This document shows positions 53,801 through 62,200 of a DNA stretch of 64,000 nt, piece by piece. The stretch is taken from assembly GCF_900116445.1 (NCBI RefSeq), contig NZ_FPBH01000003.1, positions 487,447 to 551,446 on the forward strand, given 5' to 3'. Below the pieces are notes generated by a model. The model worked only from the letters and a program-made list of their open reading frames with translations, had not been told where the DNA came from and searched no databases. How positions within the stretch are numbered: position 1 is the stretch's first letter; each line of letters opens with the position of its first letter. Position numbers and translations under genes: made by a program. This DNA is from Paraburkholderia aspalathi. Lineage in GTDB: Bacteria; Pseudomonadota; Gammaproteobacteria; Burkholderiales; Burkholderiaceae.

Positions 53801-53976
53801 ATGGTCTCGGCGCTTGCACCTGGCAACTTCGCCACGACCTGGATGGTCGGGAAATCGACTTGTGGCAAGGGCGCGACCGGCAGCATGAAGTACGCCACCG
53901 CACCCGCCAGCAGCACCGCGATGGCAAGAAAACTGGTCGCAATGCGCCGTTCGATGAACCGTCCCATCAGGCTCAT
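50863..53976 (-). CDS. RND multidrug efflux inner-membrane transporter (MdtC/MuxC-like)
   Basis: 1037 residues, 12 TM with two large periplasmic loops. Proton-relay Asp pair in GFVVDDAIVVIENVMRHVEEG, Lys in GIVKKNAIMMIDFALVAE, N-terminal RIATSFLAIAVLLAGAVAYFMLPVAPLPQVDFP. Belongs to the HAE1 drug-efflux RND group. Only one RND gene is present, unlike MdtBC. Its ATG overlaps the MFP stop as ATGA, so it is translated with it. Last gene of the operon. Confidence 0.93.
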   Translation of the reverse strand: MSLMGRFIERRIATSFLAIAVLLAGAVAYFMLPVAPLPQVDFPTIQVVAKLPGASAETMATSVATPLERQLSLIAGITQMTSSSSLGTTNIAVQFDLSRDINGAAQDVQTAINAAGGTLPKNLPNPPTYEKVNPADFTLLSLALTSPSLTLTQLDSYAEDYLAQQISQLPGVGLVDFHGEQRPAVRIQLDPDKLTARGLTLEDVRSIVGLQTVNAPKGSLNGPDRSVIFNATDQITTASAYRDLVVAYKNGAPIRLSDLGTVLNAAEDNQQAAWLQHERAIILDIHKQPGYNVVQTIANIKAKLPALEATLPAAAHLNVVGDRTQTINASVHDVQFTLMLTVALVVMVIFSFLRNVWATIIPSLTIPLSLVATFGVMYLLGYSLDNLSLMGLTIAVGFVVDDAIVVIENVMRHVEEGVPRMKAALLGVMEVRFTIISMTISLIAVFIPILLMGGIVGRLFREFAVTVSAAILMSALVSLTVTPMLCGWLIRLPEPDDTGRMRKLEAWLERGFVAVERRYERGLDWVLNWPKLMLGVTIATIVATIALFVVIPKGFFPQEDSGLIMGVAQAAPDISPRAMSLKMQQLGNIIEADPAVDNVYYWMGANPTVSQGRVMINLKAFGQRKDSAAQVLNRLKPQLAKVMGISLSMQVRQDIQVGGRISAAQYQYTLQDPDISELNHWAGVLTDKLSKLPQLADVTSDQQAAATSATLVIDRSTASRFGITAQAIDDTLYDAFGQRQIATLFTQLNQYHVVEEVDPSFQLTTDALAHLYVRSPLTNELVPLNTLAKIENNVSPISVNHQGLFPAVTISFNLAPGQSLGNAVTAIHQAESAAGKPDSLTGSFQGTAQAFQASLASEPYLIAAALVVVYLILGILYESAIHPLTIISTLPSAGVGALLALMLCGQDLSIMGMIGIILLIGIVKKNAIMMIDFALVAEREHGLSPQEAIRQACVLRFRPIMMTTLAALFGALPLALGSGAGAELRVPLGIAIVGGLIVSQMLTLFTTPVVHLWFDRLSHWLAERRAKGDMFERESIG

Positions 53977-55184
53977 GACGGATTGTCCTGGTTAGCCTGA
54001 CTGCCCGCCGAGTCTCCGTTGACCGGTGCCTGGGCCACCGCCGGCACCGTGGTGGCCGCCACACGCACACCTGGGTTCAAACGGCTTTGTCCATCGAATA
54101 CAACGAGATCCGCGGGCGCGACACCGCTGCGAATTTCCGTCATTCCGTCGACCGTCACGCCGATTTTCACCGGACGCATCTGCGCCGTGCCATTCGCGTT
54201 GATCACGTATAACTGCGTACCATTCTGCGTGTTCACCACCGCTCGGCTCGGCACGGCAACCCGCTGCGTATCGGTGCGCAACAGCACGCGCGCATTCACC
54301 AGTTCGCCCGGCCACAGCTTGCGATCCTTGTTGGTGAAGGAAGCCTTGAGTTTGATCTGACCGGTGGTGGGGTCGACCGTACTGTCGATGAACACTAGCG
54401 TACCGTCGGCGAGCGCGGTGCTGCCGGAGCGCGTGGTGACGTTCACCGCCAACGGTGCGCCCGCCTGATTGGCGAGCAAGTCGGGGAGCACGTCCTGCGG
54501 CACGGAGAACAGCACGGTAATCGGCTCCATTTGTGTGACGGTGACGATACCGGTCGTGTCGGTGGGATGCACGATCGCGCCGATGTCGGCCTCGCGCGCG
54601 CCGACGCGGCCGGTGAAAGGCGCGAATAGCGTGGTGAAGCTTAGTTGCAGGCGATCGCTCTGCACCAGTGCTGCGTCTGCCGCTACAGTAGCGGCGAGCG
54701 CTTCGACTTGCGCCTTCGCGGTGTCCACGGCCTGGGTGGTCGCCGCGCCAATGCCGACGAGCTTCGAGTAACGGGCGAGATCGAGCTTCGCGTTATCGAG
54801 CGAGGCCTGGTCCTTGCGTTGCGCCGCTTCCGCTTGATGCAATTGCGCAGTGAGCGGACCCTGGTCGAGTTGGGCGAGCAACTGCCCTGCCTTCACGTCC
54901 TGCCCTTCAGTGAAGGACACGCGCTGCAACTGGCCATCCACACGCACTTTGACGTCCACGGTATTGAGCGCGAGGACCGTACCCACCGCAGCCACGCGAA
55001 TCGGAAAATCCCGGTTCACCGGATGACCGGCGTTGACCGGCACCGCAGCTGCGGGCTTCACGGCCGGATGCCTCGGCCATAACCACGCGACAAGAATCAC
55101 CACAAGGACAGCGAACGCCACCACGGGCGGCGCGCGACGGCGCGCGCGAGGCGCCTCGTAATTCGGACTATCAGCAGGATTCAT
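53973..55184 (-). CDS. Efflux periplasmic adaptor (membrane fusion protein)
   Basis: 403 residues. One N-terminal membrane anchor (PVVAFAVLVVILVAWLW), lipoyl halves (GTVLALNTVDVKVRVDGQLQRVSFTEGQDVKAGQLLAQLD), an alpha-hairpin (QAEAAQRKDQASLDNAKLDLARYSKLV) and a beta-barrel domain (ELVNARVLLRTDTQRVAVPSRAV). Links the RND pump to the outer-membrane channel. Overlaps OMF stop and RND start by 4 bp each. Confidence 0.92.
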   Translation of the reverse strand: MNPADSPNYEAPRARRRAPPVVAFAVLVVILVAWLWPRHPAVKPAAAVPVNAGHPVNRDFPIRVAAVGTVLALNTVDVKVRVDGQLQRVSFTEGQDVKAGQLLAQLDQGPLTAQLHQAEAAQRKDQASLDNAKLDLARYSKLVGIGAATTQAVDTAKAQVEALAATVAADAALVQSDRLQLSFTTLFAPFTGRVGAREADIGAIVHPTDTTGIVTVTQMEPITVLFSVPQDVLPDLLANQAGAPLAVNVTTRSGSTALADGTLVFIDSTVDPTTGQIKLKASFTNKDRKLWPGELVNARVLLRTDTQRVAVPSRAVVNTQNGTQLYVINANGTAQMRPVKIGVTVDGMTEIRSGVAPADLVVFDGQSRLNPGVRVAATTVPAVAQAPVNGDSAGSQANQDNPS

Positions 55185-56650
55185 GAGCGGGAAGGCGTAG
55201 AAGTGGAAGCGGTGCTGCTATCGGTCACGCCGAAGCCGCCGCCGAACGCGCGAAACAGGCTCACCGAAGCTTGCAGGCGCGCGAGCCGCGCCTGCACCAG
55301 CGTGTCTTCGGCTTGATAGAGCGTGCGTTGGGCGTCGAGTACGGTCAGAAAATCGACGGTACCGAGCTCGTATTGGGCTTGCGCGAGCGTGGCGGCTTTG
55401 CGGGCAGCGTCGGCGGCGGTCTGGTCGGCGGCCTCCGCGAGCTGCTGCTGTTGCGCCGCCGAGAGCGAGTCTTCGACGTCCTGCAGCGCAGTGATCACGG
55501 CCTGCCGGTAATCGGCGACGCCCTTGGCTTCGGCGGCCTGGCTTGCGTGCAACTGGCCGCGCAACGCGCCGCCGTCGAACAGCGGCGCGGCCAGTGACGT
55601 GGCGAGGCTCGCAAACGGACTCGACAGGAAATGCGAAAGGGACTTGCTGCTGAGCCCACCGTCGGCGGTCAGCACGATGTTCGGCAGGAAGGCCGCGCGC
55701 GCCGCACCGACGCTCTCATTGGCCGACTGCAACTGTGCTTCTTTCGAGCGGATATCGGGGCGCGTTTCCAGCAGGCTGGCCGGCAGATTCGGACGCGGCT
55801 GGGGAATGGCGATACCAGCGAGCGCGGTGTCGTTGACCGTGAACTGCTCAGGCGCGGTGCCCACCAGCACGGCGAGCGCATGGATGTTGGTGTCCAGTTG
55901 CTGTTGCAGCGCCGGCACCGCCGCCTGGAAGGTGGCGAGCGCATTGCGCTGCTGCTGCACCTGCAGCTCGGTCGCGACGCCCGCCTCCTGTTGCGCGAGC
56001 AACAATTGCAGAATGTGCGCGGCATCGTCGGAAATGGACCGTGCGATCGCCAGACGGCGGCGCAGGCTCTGCACCTGGAAATACGTGTCCGCCACCGACG
56101 CGGTCAGCGTCAAAGCCACCGTATCGCGATCGAATTCGGACGCGCGCGCAAGCAGGTCGGCCGCGCTGGCGTTGGCGGCGTTGAAGCCCCAGAAATCTAC
56201 CTCGTAACTTGCTTCGGCGAACAGGCTTTGGGTTTTGGTGGTCGAGCCACGGCCTTGGTGAGCGCGGTCGAAAGTGGCGCCGAGCGTCAGCGACGGATAC
56301 TGCGGCGCCCCGGCCTTTTCGGCGTTGCCGCGCGCCTGCTCTACGCTCGCGATGGCGGACGCCAGCGTGAAGTTGTTTTGCAGACTGCGATCGACCAGCG
56401 CATCGAGCGCGGGGTCGTGATATTCGCGCCACCAGCCGCTCTTTACAGGAACGGTATCGGCGAGCGAAGCATTCGCCGCGCCGTCGAAGCGCTGCGCGAG
56501 CGGCGCAACCGGCCGCTGATAGGCCGGCACGAGCGAGCACCCGGCCAGAACCGCGACGCCGAGTGCGCATGCGGCAGCACGCAGGGCCCGATGAGGCGCA
56601 CGAGGACTGACGACGCGCGAAAAAGGCGCCGGACGGGACAGCCCTGACAT
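55181..56650 (-). CDS. NodT-type outer-membrane efflux lipoprotein
   Basis: 489 residues. Lipobox LAGC (Cys38) in AVLAGCSLVPAYQRP. Two OEP repeats with conserved SGWWREYHDPALDALVDRSLQNNFTL and LPNIVLTADGGLSS, then NETRPDIRSKEAQLQSANESVGAARA. Forms the TolC-like channel. GGAG before ATG 56650 favours this over 56671. First gene of the OMF-MFP-RND operon; the order is typical for NodT-led efflux operons. Confidence 0.92.
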   Translation of the reverse strand: MSGLSRPAPFSRVVSPRAPHRALRAAACALGVAVLAGCSLVPAYQRPVAPLAQRFDGAANASLADTVPVKSGWWREYHDPALDALVDRSLQNNFTLASAIASVEQARGNAEKAGAPQYPSLTLGATFDRAHQGRGSTTKTQSLFAEASYEVDFWGFNAANASAADLLARASEFDRDTVALTLTASVADTYFQVQSLRRRLAIARSISDDAAHILQLLLAQQEAGVATELQVQQQRNALATFQAAVPALQQQLDTNIHALAVLVGTAPEQFTVNDTALAGIAIPQPRPNLPASLLETRPDIRSKEAQLQSANESVGAARAAFLPNIVLTADGGLSSKSLSHFLSSPFASLATSLAAPLFDGGALRGQLHASQAAEAKGVADYRQAVITALQDVEDSLSAAQQQQLAEAADQTAADAARKAATLAQAQYELGTVDFLTVLDAQRTLYQAEDTLVQARLARLQASVSLFRAFGGGFGVTDSSTASTSTPSRS

Positions 56651-56801
56651 TGGAGAACACTCCGGCAACATGGGAATGTCGCCAGAGTAGTCAGCGGGTC
56701 CTGTCGGCGCTTTCGCCCAATAATGAAAAAAATTTAATGCGCCGCAACACGCCGTCGGAGCGCGTATCCACGAGGCCGTCCAGGTCGCCGCAAAGCACCT
56801 G

Positions 56802-57479
56802 CTAAGGTGCCGGGTTCAGCACATAACCCGCACCCACCACGGTATGAATCAGCGCCACCGGAAAATCGCGATCCACCTTCGCCCGCAAGCGATGCATGTG
56901 CATATCGATGATATTGCCACGCGGTTCGAAATCGTAATTCCACGCCGCCTCGAGCAGCATGCTGCGCGTGACGACCTGCCCTTCGCGTCGCGCCAGACAT
57001 TCGAGCAACAGGAATTCGCGGTGCTGCAGGCGTAGATCGCGGCCGCCGCGCGTCGCGGTTCGCGCCCGCGTGTCGAGCATCAGATCCGCGCATTCGAGCC
57101 GCTCGCTCATCCTGCTGCGATCCGCGCGCCGTGCGAGCGCCTCGATTCTCGCCAGCACTTCGACGAAGGCATACGGCTTCACAAGATAGTCGTCGCAACC
57201 GGCGCGGATGCCCTCCACGCGCTCGTTCAACCCGCCGACCGCGGACAGCATCAGCAGCGGCGTGGTATCGCCGCCTGCGCGCAATTGCTGCACGAGGGCG
57301 ATGCCATCGAGCGCCGGCAAAAGCCGATCAGCCACAATCACGTCGTAGATGCCCTCGCGCGCGTACGCGAGCCCGGTCGCACCGTCGGCCACCGCGTCGA
57401 CAATGAGACCGCTCTCGCTCAACCCGCGCGCCAGGAAATGGCTGGCGCGCGTATCGTCTTCGATCAGAAGGACTCGCAT
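56802..57479 (-). CDS. Orphan OmpR/PhoB-type response regulator
   Basis: 225 residues. Receiver with Asp51 (VIVADRLLPALDG), Lys in YLVKPYAFVEV; winged helix REFLLLECLARREGQVVTRSMLLEAAWNYDFEPRGNIIDMHMHRLRAKVD. No kinase gene follows on its strand; the next gene downstream is the efflux operon, 151 bp away. The divergent pair at 57640 and 58310 may phosphorylate it, or it may be tied to the efflux operon. Confidence 0.9.
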   Translation of the reverse strand: MRVLLIEDDTRASHFLARGLSESGLIVDAVADGATGLAYAREGIYDVIVADRLLPALDGIALVQQLRAGGDTTPLLMLSAVGGLNERVEGIRAGCDDYLVKPYAFVEVLARIEALARRADRSRMSERLECADLMLDTRARTATRGGRDLRLQHREFLLLECLARREGQVVTRSMLLEAAWNYDFEPRGNIIDMHMHRLRAKVDRDFPVALIHTVVGAGYVLNPAP

Positions 57480-57639
57480 GCGCTAATCAGGCAATGAGGA
57501 CTTACATTAAAAAATTTTCATGTTGGCGCGAAACGCCTGTGCGGCTTCACGCGGCATACTGCGAACATCGCAGGTACGAGCGTAGTGTAAACGGCGCGGT
57601 TCGCGTGCGTTCGACACGCGCGCACTTCTGGAAAAAGGC

Positions 57640-58323
57640 ATGTCGAATGTATTGGTCGTCGAGGACGACGAGCAAACCCTCGCGGAGATCGTTGAAGCGC
57701 TCACCGATCACGGCTGCAAGGTGCAGGCCGCGAGCACGGGCCGTGACGGTTTGATGCTCGCGGTCGCCAACAGTTATGACGCCATCGTGCTCGATCGCAT
57801 GTTGCCGGGTGGCCTCGAAGGGCTCGGCATGCTGGCGGCGTTGCGCAGCGCCGGCGTGGTCACGCCGGTATTGATTCTGAGCGCCCTGTCCGCGGTCGAC
57901 GAACGCGTGCGCGGCTTGCGCGCCGGCGGCGACGACTATCTGACCAAGCCGTTCGAATTCATCGAGCTGACCGCACGGCTCGACGCGCTGATGCGCCGGC
58001 GCGAAGCGGCGCCCGGTGTGCAGGAATATCAGGTCGGTCCATTGCGTCTCGACCCGCTAAAGCGCGAAGTGAGCTGCGCCGGCCGTCCGGTGTCGCTCTT
58101 GCCGCGCGAATACCGGCTGCTCGAATACCTGATGCAGCATGAGGGCCAGGTGGTGAGCCGCACCATGCTGTTCGAGGCGGTGTGGGATTACCGGCTCGAC
58201 GAGCGGACCAATGTGATCGACGTGCATATCAGTCGCCTGAGAAAGAAGCTCGACCCGGACGGGACGGCTCCGATGATCGATACCGTGCGCGGTTCGGGGT
58301 ACATGCTCCATGCGCCTGACTGA
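57640..58323 (+). CDS. OmpR/PhoB-type response regulator
   Basis: 227 residues. Receiver with Asp52 (AIVLDRMLPGGLEG), Lys in YLTKPFEFIEL; winged helix PREYRLLEYLMQHEGQVVSRTMLFEAVWDYRLDERTNVIDVHISRLRKKLDPDG. About half identical by eye to the divergent orphan regulator, so they probably arose by duplication. Overlaps the kinase gene start by 14 bp. Confidence 0.92.
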   Translation: MSNVLVVEDDEQTLAEIVEALTDHGCKVQAASTGRDGLMLAVANSYDAIVLDRMLPGGLEGLGMLAALRSAGVVTPVLILSALSAVDERVRGLRAGGDDYLTKPFEFIELTARLDALMRRREAAPGVQEYQVGPLRLDPLKREVSCAGRPVSLLPREYRLLEYLMQHEGQVVSRTMLFEAVWDYRLDERTNVIDVHISRLRKKLDPDGTAPMIDTVRGSGYMLHAPD

Positions 58324-59665
58324 CCTGCATCGCACCACCGGCTTTCGCCTCGCCACGCTGTTCCTGATGCTGTTCGGCGTGATCGCGATACTGTTGTTCG
58401 GTTACCTGTACCGCGAGATCACCGGCTTCGAACAGGAACGCATCGACGACTGGCTGATGCGCGAGCACGCACAGTTGACACGCGAAGAGCCGGACGAACT
58501 GGTAGCGCGATTCGAACATCAAAACCAGTTCGATCCGCGCCACCAGCGCCCGTTCGGTCTGTTCGACGCTGCCGGAAAACATCTTGCCGGCGGCTACGCG
58601 GGAGATCAACCGGCTATCCCCGTGTTCGACCAACCGTTTTCCATGCGGCTCGCGAAGCTGCCCGGCCACCCGCCCGGCCGATGCATTGCCGCGCGCGTGC
58701 CGGATAGCCGCATCGCGTTGCAATGCCAGAACACCCGCGAACTCGACCACTTCGACGAGGAACTGCTGCACGCGCTGCTTTCCACCGCCATGATCACGCT
58801 CGTGATCGGCCTCGTCGGCGCGAGCCTGATCGGCATTTCGGCGATGCGGCGGCTCGACGCGGTGACCGCCTCGATCGAAGAAATCGTCGCCGGCAATCTC
58901 AGCAGGCGTTTGCCGATGCATTCGAAACAGGACGACGTGGATCGGTTGGTCGGCGTCGTGAACGGCATGCTCGACGAAATCGAACGGCTCATGAACGAAG
59001 TCAAGGGTGTGTGCGATGCGATCGCGCACGATCTGCGCACGCCGCTCACCCGGATGCTCGGCGGACTCGAACGTGCGCAGCGGCGCGCCAAAACCGAAGC
59101 GGAGTATCGCGCGGCGATCGATGAAACCATCATCGAGACCAGCGGGCTGCTGCGCACCTTCAATGCGCTGCTGCGCATTTCGGAAATCGAAAGCGGCGTG
59201 CGCCGTGCGGGTTTCGCAACGGTCGATCTGGCCGCTGTCGCCGACGACGTCTTCGAATTCTACGATCCGACTGCCGAAGACAAGCAAATCGCCTTCGAAT
59301 TGCAGCGAACGGTATCGGGGCCGCTTGAGATCCAGGGCGATCCGAACCTGTTATTCGAGGCATTGGCGAACCTGGTGGAAAACGCCATCAAGTTCGCACC
59401 GCGCGGCGGCCATGTGCGGATCACAGTGTTCCGCAACAAGACCGGCGCAGGCATCACCGTTTCCGACGACGGGCCAGGTATCGCGCCCGCCGAACAGCAA
59501 GCGGTGCTACGGCGCTTTTATCGCGGTGAAGCGAGCCGTCACACGCCCGGCAGCGGGCTCGGCCTGAGCCTTGTGCTGGCGGTGGCGGGCATGCACGGCA
59601 TGTCGATCCGTTTCAAGGACACGACACCCGGATGTGAAATCCTTTTGTACAAACCGACCGAGTAG
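58310..59665 (+). CDS. Sensor histidine kinase
   Basis: 451 residues. TM1 about 13-36, periplasmic region to about 155, TM2 about 160-182, HAMP (MRRLDAVTASIEEIVAGNLSRRLP), dimerisation domain with His240 in AIAHDLRTPLTRML, N-box ALANLVENAIKFAP, G1 DDGPGI, G2 GSGLGLSLVLAV. Cognate to the response regulator whose gene it overlaps. The sensor has the Cys pair of GRCIAARVPDSRIALQCQN. Confidence 0.93.
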   Translation: MRLTDLHRTTGFRLATLFLMLFGVIAILLFGYLYREITGFEQERIDDWLMREHAQLTREEPDELVARFEHQNQFDPRHQRPFGLFDAAGKHLAGGYAGDQPAIPVFDQPFSMRLAKLPGHPPGRCIAARVPDSRIALQCQNTRELDHFDEELLHALLSTAMITLVIGLVGASLIGISAMRRLDAVTASIEEIVAGNLSRRLPMHSKQDDVDRLVGVVNGMLDEIERLMNEVKGVCDAIAHDLRTPLTRMLGGLERAQRRAKTEAEYRAAIDETIIETSGLLRTFNALLRISEIESGVRRAGFATVDLAAVADDVFEFYDPTAEDKQIAFELQRTVSGPLEIQGDPNLLFEALANLVENAIKFAPRGGHVRITVFRNKTGAGITVSDDGPGIAPAEQQAVLRRFYRGEASRHTPGSGLGLSLVLAVAGMHGMSIRFKDTTPGCEILLYKPTE

Positions 59666-60040
59666 TGAAAAGGCTTATCCATTTCCAGCGATCACCGATA
59701 TCGCAATCTTCCTTGCGACGGTTGCTTGTTGCTGACATTGCTATCTGTTTGTATCAAAAGATCGTTTTGACCTGATCGGTCATCACGCCAGGGCTCCATG
59801 GCCAGCCGTATCGTCCAGCTGGGCGACCTACCGGACATTTACCGTCCGAATCGCGCCGTCTGCTTCAATCAGAACGATTCACGGAGTGTTAGCGGTAAGG
59901 GACGGCAATGTAATCGCCAGGCGGCCAGTAAGTGGCCGGTAAGTGTTCCGGTCACACCATCCCATCGACTGACCTTTGCCACGGCCGCAGCGCCGCATGG
60001 CTAGTACCTCTTTTGTCATTTTTGTACCGGGAGTCCCCCG
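59666..60040. other. Gap between the kinase gene and mlaA
   Basis: 375 bp. A 68-codon frame at 59798 has no ribosome site and unlikely composition. Repeated GTAAGTGKCCGG-like words around 59925-59950 are seen; otherwise nothing. The mlaA promoter must lie at the right end. Confidence 0.4.
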
Positions 60041-60766
60041 ATGAAAAGGCGCGATCTGAATACTCTGGCGCTCGCCACCACGGTGCTTCTTTCATCGGGA
60101 TGCGCAACGGGGCCCGGGCGCACCGCAGGCGACCCGCTTGAACCGATGAACCGGACCATCTACTCGTTCAACGACAAGGTCGACAGATACGCGGTCAAAC
60201 CAGTAGCAACCGCCTATCAGAAGGTGACGCCGACGCCAGTACAGACGGCAGTCCGGAATTTCTTTTCCAATCTCGGCGATATCGGCAATTTTGCCAATGA
60301 CCTGCTGCAACTGAAAGCGACAGACGCGAGCGAGGATGTAGTGCGCTTTGCGTTCAACTCCACCTTGGGGATTGGCGGCCTGATCGACTGGGCGACGCCT
60401 GCGGGTTTGCCCAAGCACCATCAGGACTTCGGCCTGACGCTTGCGCACTATGGCGTACCGATTGGGCCATACCTGGTGATGCCGTTGTTCGGCCCGAGCA
60501 GCGTGCGGGATGTCAGCGACGTCGCGGTAGGCGTTCTGCTCAACCCGTTCGTGGCCGCACCAGTCGCCGTTCAGGTGTCGGTGACCGGCACTCGTATTGT
60601 CAGCAAACGCGCCGATCTTCTAAGCGCCTCGGACCTGCTTTCACAGGCCGCGATCGATCCCTATTCGTTCACTCGCGACCTCTACCTGCAGAGGCGCCAC
60701 ATGCTCTCGACGAGATCCGCCGACGCCGACAAGTTGCCGGACTACCCAGATCCCTCACCTCAATAG
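60041..60766 (+). CDS. mlaA: MlaA/VacJ-family lipoprotein
   Basis: 241 residues. Lipobox SSGC (Cys21). MlaA features: GDPLEPMNRTIYSFNDKVDRYAVKPVATAYQKVTP, FFSNLGDIGNFANDLLQLK, GIGGLIDWATPAGLPKHHQDFGLTLAHYGVPIGPYLVMPLFGPSSVRD. Removes misplaced phospholipids from the outer leaflet of the outer membrane. The rest of the mla operon is not here, so this is a solitary or extra copy. GGGAG precedes the ATG. Confidence 0.93.
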   Translation: MKRRDLNTLALATTVLLSSGCATGPGRTAGDPLEPMNRTIYSFNDKVDRYAVKPVATAYQKVTPTPVQTAVRNFFSNLGDIGNFANDLLQLKATDASEDVVRFAFNSTLGIGGLIDWATPAGLPKHHQDFGLTLAHYGVPIGPYLVMPLFGPSSVRDVSDVAVGVLLNPFVAAPVAVQVSVTGTRIVSKRADLLSASDLLSQAAIDPYSFTRDLYLQRRHMLSTRSADADKLPDYPDPSPQ

Positions 60767-60872
60767 CTGCATGGCCGACGCATGACAGTTTGCGCAGCTC
60801 ACCGTTAAGTGTCTGGTAAGCCATGCGCGTCCATCATGAAGGCCGAGTTCATCTGACTGTGGGAGCGTGTCC

Positions 60873-61214
60873 ATGAAAGCCGGTACTGCGACCGCAGTGC
60901 GCGCCAACCTCGTGCTCTTTTCGATTTCGACAGCTATCGCGATCGTTCCGTGCGTCAGTTTCGCATCGCTGCTCGGCCTGCTCGACGACGGCACGCCTAC
61001 ATTGCCTTACCAGGGCAGCATTTTTCTGCTCGGTGCCGTGATCATGCTGGCGCTGCGCTGGCGTGCGCGGCAAGCGTTCGACGCAGCGAGGCTCGCGCAT
61101 AAGGTTCAACTGATCGGGAAGCACGATCTTGTAGCATCGATTGCCGATGACTGCCCCTTTGCGTGGCTGGTCCAGTTGCACCTCGAACTGCGTGGTCATC
61201 AATGTATCCATTGA
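60873..61214 (+). CDS. Small membrane protein, unknown
   Basis: 113 residues. Two hydrophobic segments (LVLFSISTAIAIVPCVSFASLLGLL and GSIFLLGAVIMLALRW), cytoplasmic basic tail with DCPFAWLVQLHLELRG. No family known. GGGAG seven bases before ATG 60873 (GTG 60867 also possible). Lies 106 bp after mlaA and 14 bp before the acyltransferase gene, so probably co-transcribed with it; an envelope role is likely. Confidence 0.65.
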   Translation: MKAGTATAVRANLVLFSISTAIAIVPCVSFASLLGLLDDGTPTLPYQGSIFLLGAVIMLALRWRARQAFDAARLAHKVQLIGKHDLVASIADDCPFAWLVQLHLELRGHQCIH

Positions 61215-61228
61215 CAACAGGTGTAAGC

Positions 61229-62104
61229 ATGAAAAGTCTCGGTTATTGGTTGCTGCTCGGTTTGCTGCGGCTACTGTCGGTTCTGCCGTACGCGCTAGTT
61301 GCAAGAGCAGGCAATGCGCTTGGCGCCGCGCTGTACAAGCTGCCGAGCCACCGCAGGCACGTGGTGCTCGTCAATCTGCGCCTGTGCTTTCCGCTGAAGA
61401 CCGAGCGCGAGCGCGAAGAACTCGCGCTCGCCCATTTACAGCATGTTGTGCGCAGCTATCTGGAGCGCGGCTTTCAATGGTTCGGCAGTTTGCGCACGAT
61501 CGAGCGACTGGTCGAGATGGACAGTCGCATCGATCTGCACGATCCGCACGCACCGCCCACAATATTCATGGGCTTTCACTTCGTCGGAATCGAAGTAGGT
61601 TGCATGCTGTATTCGTCGCGCCTGCCGGTCGCCGCGCTGTACACGCGCATGTCGAACACGCGTGTCTGCGAACTCGCACGGCGTCAACGGGGACGGTTCG
61701 GAGCAGCTATGATTGAGCGCAGCGCAAGTGCGAAACAAGTTGTCCGGCTGCTGCGCTCAGGCGTTCCCGTGATGCTGGCGGCGGACATGGACCACGGAAC
61801 AACGGGTTCGGTGTTCGCGCCGTTCTTCGGTGTGCCGGCCTGCACGCTCACTTCCGTGTCACGCCTCGCCAAATTGGGCGGTGCACGCGTGGTGCCCTTT
61901 GTGACCGAGGTATTGCCCGCATTTCGCGGCTATAAGCTGACGATCTTCGATCCGCTCGAAAACTTTCCCACGGACAGCGAAGCGCTTGACGCATGCACGA
62001 TGAACGCGTTTCTTGAAAGGCAAATCCTGCGCTTTCCCGATCAGTACTACTGGGTCCACAGGCGCTTCAAACACCGCCCGGCAGGTATGCCCGCAGTCTA
62101 CTGA
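61229..62104 (+). CDS. LpxL/HtrB-type lysophospholipid/lipid A acyltransferase
   Basis: 291 residues. N-terminal membrane anchor (MKSLGYWLLLGLLRLLSVLPYAL), catalytic H(X)4E motif in MGFHFVGIEVG, then RSASAKQVVRLLRSGVPVMLAADMDHGTTGSVFAPFFGVPACTLTSVSRLA and YYWVHRRFKHRP. Adds an acyl chain to lipid A or an ornithine-type lipid at the inner membrane. Several copies per genome are usual in Burkholderia; which lipid this one acts on is open. Confidence 0.9.
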   Translation: MKSLGYWLLLGLLRLLSVLPYALVARAGNALGAALYKLPSHRRHVVLVNLRLCFPLKTEREREELALAHLQHVVRSYLERGFQWFGSLRTIERLVEMDSRIDLHDPHAPPTIFMGFHFVGIEVGCMLYSSRLPVAALYTRMSNTRVCELARRQRGRFGAAMIERSASAKQVVRLLRSGVPVMLAADMDHGTTGSVFAPFFGVPACTLTSVSRLAKLGGARVVPFVTEVLPAFRGYKLTIFDPLENFPTDSEALDACTMNAFLERQILRFPDQYYWVHRRFKHRPAGMPAVY

Positions 62105-62200
62105 CATTTTGCTTGCGACAGCTGCGGTGAACGACCAGAAACACACCGCGCCACCCACGAATGCGCCAGTTATTAGCGTCGGGGTGAGCGATTCCAGTTA

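Noticed and set aside
59798..60004. 68-codon frame upstream of mlaA
   Set aside because: No ribosome site, odd composition, and part of the sequence shows repeat-like words.
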